64,000 nt of DNA. It comes from Natronohydrobacter sp. GTDB lineage: Bacteria > Pseudomonadota > Alphaproteobacteria > Rhodobacterales > Rhodobacteraceae. Shown here in pieces: positions 17,923 to 26,362 of the stretch (its first letter is position 1; every line of letters starts with the position of its first letter). Where the stretch lies: positions 1 through 64,000 of the forward strand of contig JAUVXF010000009.1 of the NCBI GenBank assembly GCA_030603695.1, given 5' to 3'. The position numbers and the translations under genes are program-made. The notes below the pieces were generated by a model, which did no database searches, was not told the origin of the DNA, and saw only the letters and a list, made by a program, of their open reading frames with translations.

Positions 17923-19401
17923 ATGGAAATTTTGGGCAATCTGGCCGGGATGACTGGCAAAGCTGCCGGGCAGGGCGGATTTTCGGACACCGGTTTGCCC
18001 GCCGCGCCGGGGGCATTCTTGCGCCAATTGCAAGGCGCGCTGGAGGAGGCAGAGTTTCGGGCCGAACTGCCTTTGGCACTTCCACGCGGCACGGCCGATT
18101 GTATATTGCCCTGTGACATGGCTTTGGTTGCGCAACAGGTGCAAAGCTTGATTGCCGCCACGCCGCAACCCGCCGTCGCGCCAGAGATGCCCGCAACAGC
18201 CGAAATGCCCGCCCTGATGCCGGGCGCGGCAGTCCTGCTGCCCAATCCTGCTGTGGATGTGGTGGCATCTGATCCGGGGCAAGTGGCAGAGGTGCTTTCG
18301 CCCAAGGTCATGCCGTTTGCTGCGGGGCCAGAGGAGGGGATGGCTGTGCCCATTGCAGCAGATACCACTTTGGCCACCGAGCCAGAGCATGTTCTTGTGC
18401 CAAAGCCAGAGCTTGTTGCGCAACCATCGGCTATGGTGGTGGCCGATACTGGCAATGAAAGCCTGGCCGCAAAGGCTGAATCTGAAGGCGTGGATGCTGT
18501 GGCGACTGCCAAACCTTCTGCGAGCGCGGAGGCGCAGGCAGAGCTTGCCGCACCTGCCCCGGCTGCACCCGCACCGGCTGCATCTGCACCGCAAGCCCCA
18601 TCATCCGCCGCTGAACTGGCCAAGCATGCATCTCTGGTTGGCCCGCAGCCCCCTGCGCCAAAATCTATGTCACCTGCTGTGCCCTTATCCGGCGCCCCGG
18701 GCACCGCCTTGATAAACGCCCCGGCCTTTGCAGGGCTGCGCTCCGCAGTGGCCGAAGCGCCCGGCCCCCGTGTTTTGGCACCTCGCGCAAAGCTTGCGGG
18801 GGAAACCCCTGCATTGCCGTTGCAGCCGGCCCCCGCCAATGGGGGTCTCAGCCCGCTGTCCCCCGCACCTCTGGTGCTGGAGCCGCCCAAGACCCAAGCA
18901 CCCGTTGGCGAAGGCGCATTTGGCACCCCTGCACCCCTGGCCGCTGCCGCGACACCCCCAAACGCTGCCCCCCCGCAAATTCTGCCCCCACCCCAGATGG
19001 CCACGGTTCCCATGCAGCAGCCAGACTGGCCAGAAGGTCTGGTCGCTGGCCCTATTTCGGCGCTGCTGGATGCCGCTGGCGGCGATATGGTGCTGGATAT
19101 CACACCAGAGGATTTGGGCCGTATGACAATTTCCCTGTCAGTGCAGGGAGATATGGCAACTGTGCGCATTTTGACGGAAACGCCGGAGGCCGCGCGCCTG
19201 TTGCTGGAGGCAGAGCGCCAACTTGCCAATGAACTGGCCCGATTTGGCATGTCACTTGCAGGACATGAGGCAAGTGCCGACCGGCATGGGCATGGGCCGC
19301 AAGGTAGGGCGGGCAGGGGGGCCGGTTCTGTCGGGGCCGATTTGCCTGATGCCGCCAGTCCTGTGCCCCTCAATGCGCGGCTGGTTAACCTGATTGCGTG
19401 A
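17923..19401 (+). CDS. fliK: FliK, hook-length control protein
   Basis: The 492-aa protein has a long low-complexity Ala/Pro-rich middle (about residues 120-360), expected for the molecular-ruler part, and a conserved C-terminal domain around LDITPEDLGRMTISLSVQGDMATVRILTETPEAARLL that switches export specificity through FlhB. It is the first gene of a probable fliKLMN operon. Confidence 0.9.
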   Translation: MEILGNLAGMTGKAAGQGGFSDTGLPAAPGAFLRQLQGALEEAEFRAELPLALPRGTADCILPCDMALVAQQVQSLIAATPQPAVAPEMPATAEMPALMPGAAVLLPNPAVDVVASDPGQVAEVLSPKVMPFAAGPEEGMAVPIAADTTLATEPEHVLVPKPELVAQPSAMVVADTGNESLAAKAESEGVDAVATAKPSASAEAQAELAAPAPAAPAPAASAPQAPSSAAELAKHASLVGPQPPAPKSMSPAVPLSGAPGTALINAPAFAGLRSAVAEAPGPRVLAPRAKLAGETPALPLQPAPANGGLSPLSPAPLVLEPPKTQAPVGEGAFGTPAPLAAAATPPNAAPPQILPPPQMATVPMQQPDWPEGLVAGPISALLDAAGGDMVLDITPEDLGRMTISLSVQGDMATVRILTETPEAARLLLEAERQLANELARFGMSLAGHEASADRHGHGPQGRAGRGAGSVGADLPDAASPVPLNARLVNLIA

Positions 19402-19411
19402 AAGGCGTTCC

Positions 19412-20002
19412 ATGCCCCCCAAAGCTGCCCCAACTTCCGAAGCCCTTGACGAACCCACGCCCAAAAAGCGCAGGCGCGGCAAATTGGCCCTGTTTCTTGG
19501 TGTGCCCTTGGGCGCTGCGCTATTTGGCGCAATGGGTTTTGGGGCTGGCTGGTTTGTTTATTCCAACGCGAATTCCCCCATGTCCCAAGCCCTGCGCATG
19601 ATTGACCGAAACACCGAAAACACGGCCCCAGAGGGGCGCGGGGGCTTGCTGGATGCGTTCCGATCCTCGCCGGACGATCAGCCGCCGCAAACAACCTATT
19701 TCACCTTTGATGAACCGCTGACAACCAATCCGCTTGGGTCGCGCCGCTTTGTTCAAGTGGCGATTACACTTTCCACCCAGCAAGCCCCGGTGATCATGGA
19801 TCATATCCGCCGTCACCAAGCGGCTTTGCGGTCTGATATGCTGACAGCGCTGAATGGGTTTACCGAAGACGAAATGACAGGTCGTGAAGGGCGCGAAGCT
19901 TTGGCCGCGACTTTGCGGGATCTGGTGAATGAACGGTTGGAACAACTGGAAGGGGCGGGCGGCATAGACGGCGTGTTCTTTCCGTCTTTCGTATTGCAAT
20001 AG
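19412..20002 (+). CDS. fliL: FliL, stator-associated membrane protein
   Basis: The 196-aa protein has a basic N-terminus (PKKRRRGK), one membrane helix at about residues 28-50 and a periplasmic domain with the FliL pattern FVQVAITLSTQQAPVIMDHIRRHQAALRSDMLTAL and ending in FFPSFVLQ. FliL rings support stator function. The start at 19412 follows AAAGG; longer frames would overlap fliK. Confidence 0.93.
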   Translation: MPPKAAPTSEALDEPTPKKRRRGKLALFLGVPLGAALFGAMGFGAGWFVYSNANSPMSQALRMIDRNTENTAPEGRGGLLDAFRSSPDDQPPQTTYFTFDEPLTTNPLGSRRFVQVAITLSTQQAPVIMDHIRRHQAALRSDMLTALNGFTEDEMTGREGREALAATLRDLVNERLEQLEGAGGIDGVFFPSFVLQ

Positions 20003-20009
20003 GCGCGCC

Positions 20010-21020
20010 ATGGCAAAACAGCGCAAACTTTCCTCTACCGAAGTTGCCGCTCTTGTTGGCGGGCTGATTGATGAACAGGTCAAGCCGGACAAAAGCGAGG
20101 CCGAATTTGTCAATGGCCAGCCTGTGCGCCCATTCTCTTTTTCGGCCGCGCAGAATTCCGGCATTGGCGAATATCACGGGCTGCGCATTGTACACGAACG
20201 GTTCTGCCGCGTGGCGCGCGCGGCCTTTCTGCCAATGCTGCGCTTTCAGCCGCGCTTGTCCAGCTTTCTGCCAGAATTGATGAGTTTTGAGGATTACCGC
20301 AACGGCCAGGAAAATTTCCTGTCGCTCACGATCAGCGCTTCGGATGAATTGCGCGGAAACCAGATGATTGTTATCCCGCCGGGGTTTATCGCCCTTCTGA
20401 CGAATGCCTATTATGGCGGTGGCGTGGCCGGGCCAAAGCTGCGGCGCAGTGAGTTCACGGCCACCGAACACCGGGTGATCGAATTGATCACCGATCGGCT
20501 GAACGCGGCGCTGCAACTGGCCTGGCGTGATCTGATGCAAGTCAGTTTCAGCGCGCTTAGCCGGGATGAGAATATGCAATTCGTGGCATTTGCCGAGAAT
20601 GAGGAAAAGGTTGTTTCCTGCTCTTTCATGGTCGAAATTCCGGGGTTTGAGGCTCAAACCTTCGACATTCTCTACCCGCTCCAGATTTTCCGGCCCATTG
20701 CCAGCCTGCTGCGCTCTCGGATGCAGTCTGATCAGCTGACCGAAGATCGCAGTTGGCGTGCGAAGCTGGAAGCGGCGGTTCTGAACATTCCGTTAACTGT
20801 TTCGGCGCAACTGTGCCAACCGCAAGTGTCTATCGCGCGGTTGATGCGCTTGGAAAAGGGCGATGTGCTGCCCATTCTCCTTGGGTCTTCTGTGGAGGTG
20901 CTGGTGGAAGATGTGCCCATGTATCTGGCGCAACCCGGCGAACAGGGTGGGCATTCCGCCGTTGCAATCTTGCGCCCGATGAGTGGCGCTGCGCCCAAGA
21001 AAGGACAACCCCATGACTGA
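20010..21020 (+). CDS. fliM: FliM, C-ring switch protein that binds CheY-P
   Basis: The 336-aa FliM has the middle CheC-like domain and C-terminal SpoA domain. Its N-terminal sequence MAKQRKLSSTEVAALVGGLID differs from the canonical LSQxEIDALL CheY-binding peptide but keeps the spacing (LSSTEVAALVGGLI). Its CheY6-type partner is encoded at 3556. It overlaps fliN by eight bases. Confidence 0.94.
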   Translation: MAKQRKLSSTEVAALVGGLIDEQVKPDKSEAEFVNGQPVRPFSFSAAQNSGIGEYHGLRIVHERFCRVARAAFLPMLRFQPRLSSFLPELMSFEDYRNGQENFLSLTISASDELRGNQMIVIPPGFIALLTNAYYGGGVAGPKLRRSEFTATEHRVIELITDRLNAALQLAWRDLMQVSFSALSRDENMQFVAFAENEEKVVSCSFMVEIPGFEAQTFDILYPLQIFRPIASLLRSRMQSDQLTEDRSWRAKLEAAVLNIPLTVSAQLCQPQVSIARLMRLEKGDVLPILLGSSVEVLVEDVPMYLAQPGEQGGHSAVAILRPMSGAAPKKGQPHD

Positions 21021-21297
21021 TGATGCCAAGCGCGCTGCGCCCGAACATCTGCGCCTTCTGGAAAATATCGATGTCTCGTTGACAGTAGAGGTTGGGCGCA
21101 CACAGCTGACAATCCGCGATCTTCTGCGCCTTTCCGAAGGCTCTGTCATTGAACTGAACCGCCTTGCAGGCGACCCGCTGGATGTGCTTGTCAATGGCAC
21201 ACCCATCGCCAAGGGCGAGGTTGTGATGGTGGGCGACCGGTTTGGCATTCGCTTTGGCCAGATCATCACGCCAGAGGAACGCGCCGATGTAGTTTAG
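21013..21297 (+). CDS. fliN: FliN, C-ring protein
   Basis: The 94-aa SpoA-domain protein has LLENIDVSLTVEVGRTQLTIRDLLRLSEGSVIELNRLAGDPLDVLVNGTPIAKGEVVMVGDRFGIRF-type FliN features. It forms the base of the C ring and docks FliH. The start at 21013 (MTDDAK) is chosen because the longer frame lies in fliM. Length is at the short end of FliN. Confidence 0.96.
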   Translation: MTDDAKRAAPEHLRLLENIDVSLTVEVGRTQLTIRDLLRLSEGSVIELNRLAGDPLDVLVNGTPIAKGEVVMVGDRFGIRFGQIITPEERADVV

Positions 21298-21306
21298 CGC
21301 CTTTGG

Positions 21307-21322
21307 TGGCACGATCTTTGCA
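21307..21322 (+). promoter_or_regulatory. Candidate sigma-54 promoter of fliO
   Basis: TGGCACGATCTTTGCA is a near-perfect -24/-12 element. It would initiate near 21333, 40 bases before fliO. Confidence 0.8.
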
Positions 21323-21372
21323 GCTTCTTGGTTACTGGGGCGGGTTTGCGCCCTGCCTGACCGGGGAACCCC

Positions 21373-21654
21373 ATGGAGATGCTGCGATTTGACCAAGGGC
21401 TGACACTTGCGCTGTTCATGCTGGCGCTGGGGGGGCTATGGCTGTTTGTGCATCGGCACAAACGGGGCCTTTCGGCCCGGCTGCACCGCGACAGGCGTTT
21501 ACAGCTTGGCGATTGCCTGAATTTGGGCGGGCAGGGCCGGATTGCGCTGATTTCCGTCGATGGGCGGGAATATCTGCTTGTCACCGGGAAAAACGGCACG
21601 CCTGCGCTGCACCCGCTGGCCACCACTGCCCCCAATGATGCAGGCCAGCCATGA
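21373..21654 (+). CDS. fliO: FliO, export-gate assembly factor
   Basis: The 93-aa protein has one N-terminal membrane helix (about 10-28, LTLALFMLALGGLWLFV) and a small cytoplasmic domain with RIALISVDGREYLLVTGKNG, the FliO/FlhO-type strand pattern. FliO assists FliP ring formation. It overlaps fliP by four bases. Confidence 0.9.
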   Translation: MEMLRFDQGLTLALFMLALGGLWLFVHRHKRGLSARLHRDRRLQLGDCLNLGGQGRIALISVDGREYLLVTGKNGTPALHPLATTAPNDAGQP

Positions 21655-22388
21655 TGCGGCTGGCTGTCTTTGCGCTTATCCTGCTGCCTGTGCCGGTATG
21701 GGCGCAGGGTGTCCCCGCGCTGACAATGACGCAAAGCGATGGCGGCGGCACAAGTTGGTCACTCTCGCTGCAAATTCTGGCGCTGATGACAGCGCTTACG
21801 ATCCTGCCCTCACTGCTTTTGGGGATGACGGCCTTTACCCGGATCATCATCGTGCTGTCCATTCTGCGGCAAGCGCTGGGCACGCAGCAAACCCCGCCTA
21901 ATCAGGTTTTGATCGCGCTGGCGCTGTTTCTGACCTTCTTCGTGATGCAGCCTGTTTTTGTGCAGCTGCATGATCAGGCCCTGGCCCCTGTCTTGGACGG
22001 GACAATGCCCCAATCCGAGGCGCTTGCAGCAGCAGCAGAGATCATGAAGCTGTTCATGGTGGCCCATACCCGCAACACGGATCTGATGATGTTTGCGGAA
22101 ATGGCCGGGCTGGGGCCGTTTGCCAGCCCGCAGGATGTGCCGTTTCATGTGCTTTTGCCTGCGTTCCTGACATCGGAATTGAAGACTGCCTTCCAGATCG
22201 GGTTTTTGCTGTTTCTGCCTTTTCTGGTCATTGATATCGTCATCGCCTCTATCTTGATGGCGCTGGGGATGATGATGGTCTCGCCTGTGATGGTGGCGCT
22301 GCCCTTCAAGCTGTTGCTTTTTGTGCTGGTCGATGGCTGGGCGCTGACGGTCGGTTCGCTTGCGGCGGGTTACGGGTTGGGGGGCTAG
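21651..22388 (+). CDS. fliP: FliP, export-gate protein
   Basis: The 245-aa protein has a signal-peptide-like N-terminus (MMRLAVFALILLPVPVWAQG), then the hydrophobic FliP core with LTALTILPSLLLGMTAFTRIIIVLSILRQALGTQQTPPNQVLIALALFLTFF-type sequence and FQIGFLLFLPFLVIDIVIASILMALGM. It forms the core of the export gate with FliQ and FliR. Confidence 0.97.
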   Translation: MMRLAVFALILLPVPVWAQGVPALTMTQSDGGGTSWSLSLQILALMTALTILPSLLLGMTAFTRIIIVLSILRQALGTQQTPPNQVLIALALFLTFFVMQPVFVQLHDQALAPVLDGTMPQSEALAAAAEIMKLFMVAHTRNTDLMMFAEMAGLGPFASPQDVPFHVLLPAFLTSELKTAFQIGFLLFLPFLVIDIVIASILMALGMMMVSPVMVALPFKLLLFVLVDGWALTVGSLAAGYGLGG

Positions 22389-22391
22389 GCG

Positions 22392-22658
22392 ATGGAATAT
22401 ACCGATGCGACAGACCAGTTGCAGCTTGCCTATTACACCATTCTGAAAGTGGCAGGCCCGGTGTTGGGCGTTGCACTGGCGGTGGGCTTGGTGATCGGCA
22501 TCTTGCAGGCGGCGACCTCTATCAACGAAAACACGCTCAGCTTTGTGCCAAAGCTGGCGATTGTCTTTGTCACAATGGCGCTTGGTTCCAGCCTGATGCT
22601 GGGGGTTTTGTCGGATTACTTCCTGTATGTGTTTGATCAGGTTCAGGGTATTCGCTGA
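22392..22658 (+). CDS. fliQ: FliQ, export-gate protein
   Basis: The 88-aa protein has two membrane helices and the FliQ signature GLVIGILQAATSINENTLSFVPK. It lies three bases after fliP and two before fliR. Length and order match the family exactly. Confidence 0.96.
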   Translation: MEYTDATDQLQLAYYTILKVAGPVLGVALAVGLVIGILQAATSINENTLSFVPKLAIVFVTMALGSSLMLGVLSDYFLYVFDQVQGIR

Positions 22659-22660
22659 CC

Positions 22661-23461
22661 ATGGAGGGGGCTGCGTTCACCCTTCCGGGCCTTGATATCG
22701 CGCGCTTTGCCGATCTGGCGGCGGCGCAATTGTTTGCCATGTTGCGGGTTGGCGCGTTTCTGGTGGCCGCGCCTATTTTCAGTGGCCGGTTTGTCCCTTT
22801 GCCAGTGCGGATTGTGGCGGCGGTGTGCCTGTCGCTGGCCGTGCCGGCCCAATATCAGATGCCGGATGCGGATAGTCTGGCCGCGCTGTCTGTTATCCCC
22901 ATGGTGCTGGCAGAAATTGCGCTGGGGGTGACGGCGGGGCTGGTGCTGACAATCTTGTTTGGTGCGGCCAGCCTTGCGGGCGATCATGTTGCCAACTCTG
23001 CCGGGCTGGGCTTTGCCATTCAGGTTGATCCCGCTGCCACAGGCCAATCGCCTGTTTTGGCGCAGTTTTTCAGCCTGTCGCTGATGATGGTGTTTCTGGG
23101 CATGGACGGGCATTTGCTCGCACTGCGGATTGTGCTGGACAGTTACGCCGCCTTTCCGCCGGGGGCCGAGATAGATATCGCCCGGCTGGCGCTGGCGGGG
23201 ATCATGGCGGGCGCATCCATGTTCGCGCTGGCGGCCTCTCTCATGCTGCCGGTGGTGGCGGGGCTATTGGTGCTGAACCTGTCTGTCGGGGTGCTGACGC
23301 GCTCCGCCCCGCAGCTGAACCTGTTTTCGGTGGGGTTTCCCATCACCATTCTGATGATGTTCGTGCTGCTATGGCTTGGCACGCCCAACCTGCTCGTGGC
23401 CTTTTCCGGGCTGGTGGATCAGGCCTTGGGCGATATGCAAGACGCGCTCAGCAACCCGTAA
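22661..23461 (+). CDS. fliR: FliR, export-gate protein
   Basis: The 266-aa integral membrane protein has about six hydrophobic segments, including LFAMLRVGAFLVAAPIFSGRFVPLPVRIV near the N-terminus and NLSVGVLTRSAPQLNLFSVGFPI, which is the FliR signature region. It completes the FliPQR gate and precedes flhB by 12 bases. Confidence 0.96.
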   Translation: MEGAAFTLPGLDIARFADLAAAQLFAMLRVGAFLVAAPIFSGRFVPLPVRIVAAVCLSLAVPAQYQMPDADSLAALSVIPMVLAEIALGVTAGLVLTILFGAASLAGDHVANSAGLGFAIQVDPAATGQSPVLAQFFSLSLMMVFLGMDGHLLALRIVLDSYAAFPPGAEIDIARLALAGIMAGASMFALAASLMLPVVAGLLVLNLSVGVLTRSAPQLNLFSVGFPITILMMFVLLWLGTPNLLVAFSGLVDQALGDMQDALSNP

Positions 23462-23473
23462 GGAGGGAGCGAC

Positions 23474-24616
23474 ATGGCCGGGCAAGACGATTCTGCCGAA
23501 CGCACGGAAGAACCGACACAGCGCAAGCTGGAAGAGGCCCGGCGCGAGGGGCAGGTGCTTACCTCCAAAGAGACGCTGGTCTTTGCGGCCATCGCGGCAG
23601 CCACAGTCCTGCTGCTGGCCTTGCCCGTGATGGGCACGGCCATTCTGGCACGCTGGCAAACCTATCTGCTGGCGCCTGCCACATTGGGCGAAGATGTCTT
23701 GCTTCAGGCCGTGCATCGGGGCGGGCGTGATGTGCTGCTGGTCATGGCCATTGTGGGTGTGCCCATCATGGTGCTGATGATCGGAACGCAAATCGCAATT
23801 GGCGGGCTGAACTGGACAGTCAAGGGCTTTGCCTTCAAGCCCGAAAAGATAGAGCCGTTCAAGGGCCTGAAGCGGATGGTTTCCATGCCCGCGCTGGTGG
23901 AACTGGGCAAGGCGGTGGGCAAGGTGGGATTGCTTGGCGCGGTTGTTCTGGCCGGTGTGTATGCCGGGCTGCAACAGTTGAAAATTTTGGGCCTGATCCC
24001 GCTCACAGAGGCGCTGCACCTGTTGTTTCGGCTGACATTGGGCATCTTTGGCGGGCTTACCTTGGTTCTTGCGGTGATCGCCTTTGCCGATCTGATGTGG
24101 TCAAGCTATGAGCACCGCGAGAAATTGCGCATGACACTTAGCGAAGTGAAGCGTGAATCGCGCGAAGATAACGGCTCTCCTGAAGTGAAGGGCCGCATGC
24201 GCCGCTTGCAGATGGAGGCCAGCCAGCGCAGCGCGCGCGAGCGTGGCGCGCTGGACAGCGTGCCACAGGCCACGGCTGTCATTGTAAACCCCACACATTT
24301 CGCGGTTGCGCTGCGCTATCTGCCCGACAGCGATGAGGTTCCAGTCATTTTGGCCACCGGGCGCGATGCGCTGGCGTTGCAGGTGATCGCGCGGGCAGAG
24401 CAGGCCGCCATTCCTGTGCTGCGCCTGCCGCCTTTGGCGCGCGCCTTGTATTTTACGGGCGATATTGGCCAGCCCATTCATGAGGGGTTGTTCGGCGCGG
24501 TTGCGGCGGTTCTGGCCCATATCTGGCGGCTGGAACGTGGCCTGCAAGAGGATTTGCCCCAGATAGATCTGCCGGCACAGATGCGCTTTGATGCGAATGG
24601 CCATCCGGGCGGCTAA
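23474..24616 (+). CDS. flhB: FlhB, export substrate-specificity switch
   Basis: The 380-aa protein has four membrane segments in the first 210 residues and a cytoplasmic domain with the autocleavage motif NPTH in VIVNPTHFAVALRY. The N-terminus DDSAERTEEPTQRKLEEARREGQ is typical of FlhB. It cooperates with FliK to switch from hook to filament export. GGAGG precedes the start by 6 bases. Confidence 0.97.
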   Translation: MAGQDDSAERTEEPTQRKLEEARREGQVLTSKETLVFAAIAAATVLLLALPVMGTAILARWQTYLLAPATLGEDVLLQAVHRGGRDVLLVMAIVGVPIMVLMIGTQIAIGGLNWTVKGFAFKPEKIEPFKGLKRMVSMPALVELGKAVGKVGLLGAVVLAGVYAGLQQLKILGLIPLTEALHLLFRLTLGIFGGLTLVLAVIAFADLMWSSYEHREKLRMTLSEVKRESREDNGSPEVKGRMRRLQMEASQRSARERGALDSVPQATAVIVNPTHFAVALRYLPDSDEVPVILATGRDALALQVIARAEQAAIPVLRLPPLARALYFTGDIGQPIHEGLFGAVAAVLAHIWRLERGLQEDLPQIDLPAQMRFDANGHPGG

Positions 24617-24643
24617 GGCATTTGCGGCAAATGTGGCGCAGTC

Positions 24644-24659
24644 TGGCACGCGCCTTGCA
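24644..24659 (+). promoter_or_regulatory. Candidate sigma-54 promoter of the MotF-like operon
   Basis: TGGCACGCGCCTTGCA is a near-consensus -24/-12 element with GG-N10-GC spacing, starting 28 bases after flhB ends. Initiation near 24670 leaves 35 bases of leader. Confidence 0.8.
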
Positions 24660-24704
24660 TCCTTGGTGCTGCAAGACACAGGCGCAGACACGAAAGGACA
24701 GCCC

Positions 24705-24947
24705 ATGGCGCGCAATCCGACTGAATGCCAGCACTGCCAACAGGCCCGGCGGTTGGCAAGTTTCCTCTTTGCGGGCTTCGCGCTGGCGCTGTTGCTTTCA
24801 GCCTCTGACCCGTCGCAAGATCCGCTGCGACAGGGCGCGCTGTTATTTTGCGCCATGATGGCGGCCATGGCGTTGCTGCGCTATCCCATCGCGCGGGCAT
24901 TGCAGGCTTTGGCCCGCTCGGTAGCTGGCAAAGGTGCGCGGCCATGA
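24705..24947 (+). CDS. Small CxxC membrane protein, unknown function
   Basis: The 80-aa protein has a short cytoplasmic N-terminus with a CQHC pair (residues 8-11) and two hydrophobic segments (about 17-32 and 45-60). I do not recognise the family. AAAGGA lies 6 bases upstream of the ATG at 24705, and longer frames would start upstream of the promoter. It overlaps the MotF-like gene by ATGA. Being first behind a strong sigma-54 promoter makes a flagellar role likely. The CxxC could bind metal or be redox-active, but nothing proves it. Confidence 0.75.
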   Translation: MARNPTECQHCQQARRLASFLFAGFALALLLSASDPSQDPLRQGALLFCAMMAAMALLRYPIARALQALARSVAGKGARP

Positions 24948-25642
24948 CCGAAATTTCAGAAACGCGGCTGCAAGAGATTGCCAAACAGGCGCTGGATGCG
25001 GCCCAACTGGCGACAGAGGCCGCACAAGAGGCCGAAGCGGCGATTGGCGCGCGCAATGACGCGGCAGCCGCCTTGGGCAAGGTTGCGCAACAAACCCGCT
25101 TGCTGGCTATGGGTGCTGCCGGGGCGTCTGCGCTGGTGCTTATGCTGGGGGGGGTGTTCTGGATGCGCAGCTCTGCCCATCTGCGCGAAGTTACAGATGT
25201 GCAGGCCACTGCCACAGCCGGGTTCATCGAAAATCTGATGCAGATGAACGCGGCCCTGGACGAAATGCAAACCATCATACTGGATGTGCAGGCGCAGGCC
25301 GAACACCGCGAGGAGGCGTTCAACACTGTGATTGCAAGGCTGGATCAGCGCATGGAAGAGATCGTGATCGAAGCGGCCACACGCGCAGAGACTTCGGAAA
25401 CACAGGCCACACAATTTCCAGATTTTCTGGTCGCACTGGCGGAAGTGGAACTGAACCTGTCGCGCCAGATCGTGGATCTGGCCCGTTCCACGCCGCAAAC
25501 CACGCTATTGCCACTGGCTGCGCCACTGCCCCAGGCGACAGCCCAGCCCCAGGTTGCGCCACCTGCGCCGGCGCGGGCAACGGCACGCCCCGCCCCGCGC
25601 CCGGCTGCGGCCGCCCAGCCCAACCCTTTCCGATATCCCTGA
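24944..25642 (+). CDS. motF: MotF-like bitopic membrane protein
   Basis: The 232-aa protein has an N-terminal Ala-rich coiled coil (about 5-45), a single membrane helix (about 53-73, LLAMGAAGASALVLMLGGVFW), a periplasmic coiled coil (about 95-175) and a Pro/Ala-rich tail. Topology and location after flhB match MotF of R. sphaeroides Fla1, a protein reported to be needed for motor rotation; this link is from memory and not from an alignment. The start at 24944 is set by the ATGA overlap. Confidence 0.7.
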   Translation: MTEISETRLQEIAKQALDAAQLATEAAQEAEAAIGARNDAAAALGKVAQQTRLLAMGAAGASALVLMLGGVFWMRSSAHLREVTDVQATATAGFIENLMQMNAALDEMQTIILDVQAQAEHREEAFNTVIARLDQRMEEIVIEAATRAETSETQATQFPDFLVALAEVELNLSRQIVDLARSTPQTTLLPLAAPLPQATAQPQVAPPAPARATARPAPRPAAAAQPNPFRYP

Positions 25643-25666
25643 CCCAAGACAAAGTTCGAGGATGCC

Positions 25667-26362
25667 ATGACCGAGCCACCCGCCACAGAACAGGTGCTTG
25701 TGCTTGCGCGGTGTCGCGCGGGGGATGCGGGGCAAGCACTCGGCCTGAAACCGGGTGATATTCTGATTGGCTTGGATGGTGCGCCTTGGCGCGGCAGCGC
25801 GGTCAGGCTTCAGGCTCATATCTTGCGCGCGGGCAAAGAATGCGCGCTGTGCTTTCAGCGTGGCGAAGCTGTGTTCACGGTGCTAAGCGCGCGGGCCGAT
25901 CTGGGCCAATGGCGCCAGATTGCCCCGCCAGAGGGGCTTGGGCCGGTTCCCGCGCGTGGTATTGGGCTGTGCAATTGGGAAATCATGGCCGACAGGCGCG
26001 GCAATCATGATTTATTTGCCACTGCACCTGGGATGCTTGCGCTTGTCGCCCCGCCAATCTGGCTGGCGCAGGCACGGCTTTGGCCGGGGCTTGCCCTTTT
26101 TGCGGCCGCTTCTGCCTTGTGTTTTCCGGTTGGGTGGCCGCTGGTAGCCTGTATCTGGCTGGTGGCGGGGCTGCATCTGTGGCGTGATGGTGCCGCGCAT
26201 CAACGCATTGCGCTTCAGATGCAGGGGTTTCGCCGTGCCGCAATCATTGCCGCCCATTCCGAGGCAGAAGCAGCGACGACATGGCAGGCCATGTGCCCGG
26301 ATGCAAAGTTTCGCTTCGCGCCGCAGGGGCAGGGGCGCGCATCGGCCTCAGAGTTGGGATGA
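25667..26362 (+). CDS. PDZ-like membrane protein of unknown function
   Basis: The 231-aa protein has an N-terminal PDZ-like segment, with GQALGLKPGDILIGLDGAPWRG (about 22-43) resembling the carboxylate-binding loop context of PDZ domains, and then a hydrophobic hairpin at about 120-170. No protease residues are visible. It ends 15 bases inside the convergent rpoN2 3' end. It is probably the third gene of the sigma-54-driven operon with the MotF-like gene. The function is unknown. Confidence 0.7.
   Translation: MTEPPATEQVLVLARCRAGDAGQALGLKPGDILIGLDGAPWRGSAVRLQAHILRAGKECALCFQRGEAVFTVLSARADLGQWRQIAPPEGLGPVPARGIGLCNWEIMADRRGNHDLFATAPGMLALVAPPIWLAQARLWPGLALFAAASALCFPVGWPLVACIWLVAGLHLWRDGAAHQRIALQMQGFRRAAIIAAHSEAEAATTWQAMCPDAKFRFAPQGQGRASASELG

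Noticed and set aside
17400-19694. 764-aa minus-strand frame over fliJ-fliK
   Set aside because: Low-complexity Ala/Gly/Ser translation opposite real fliJ and fliK; no start signal.
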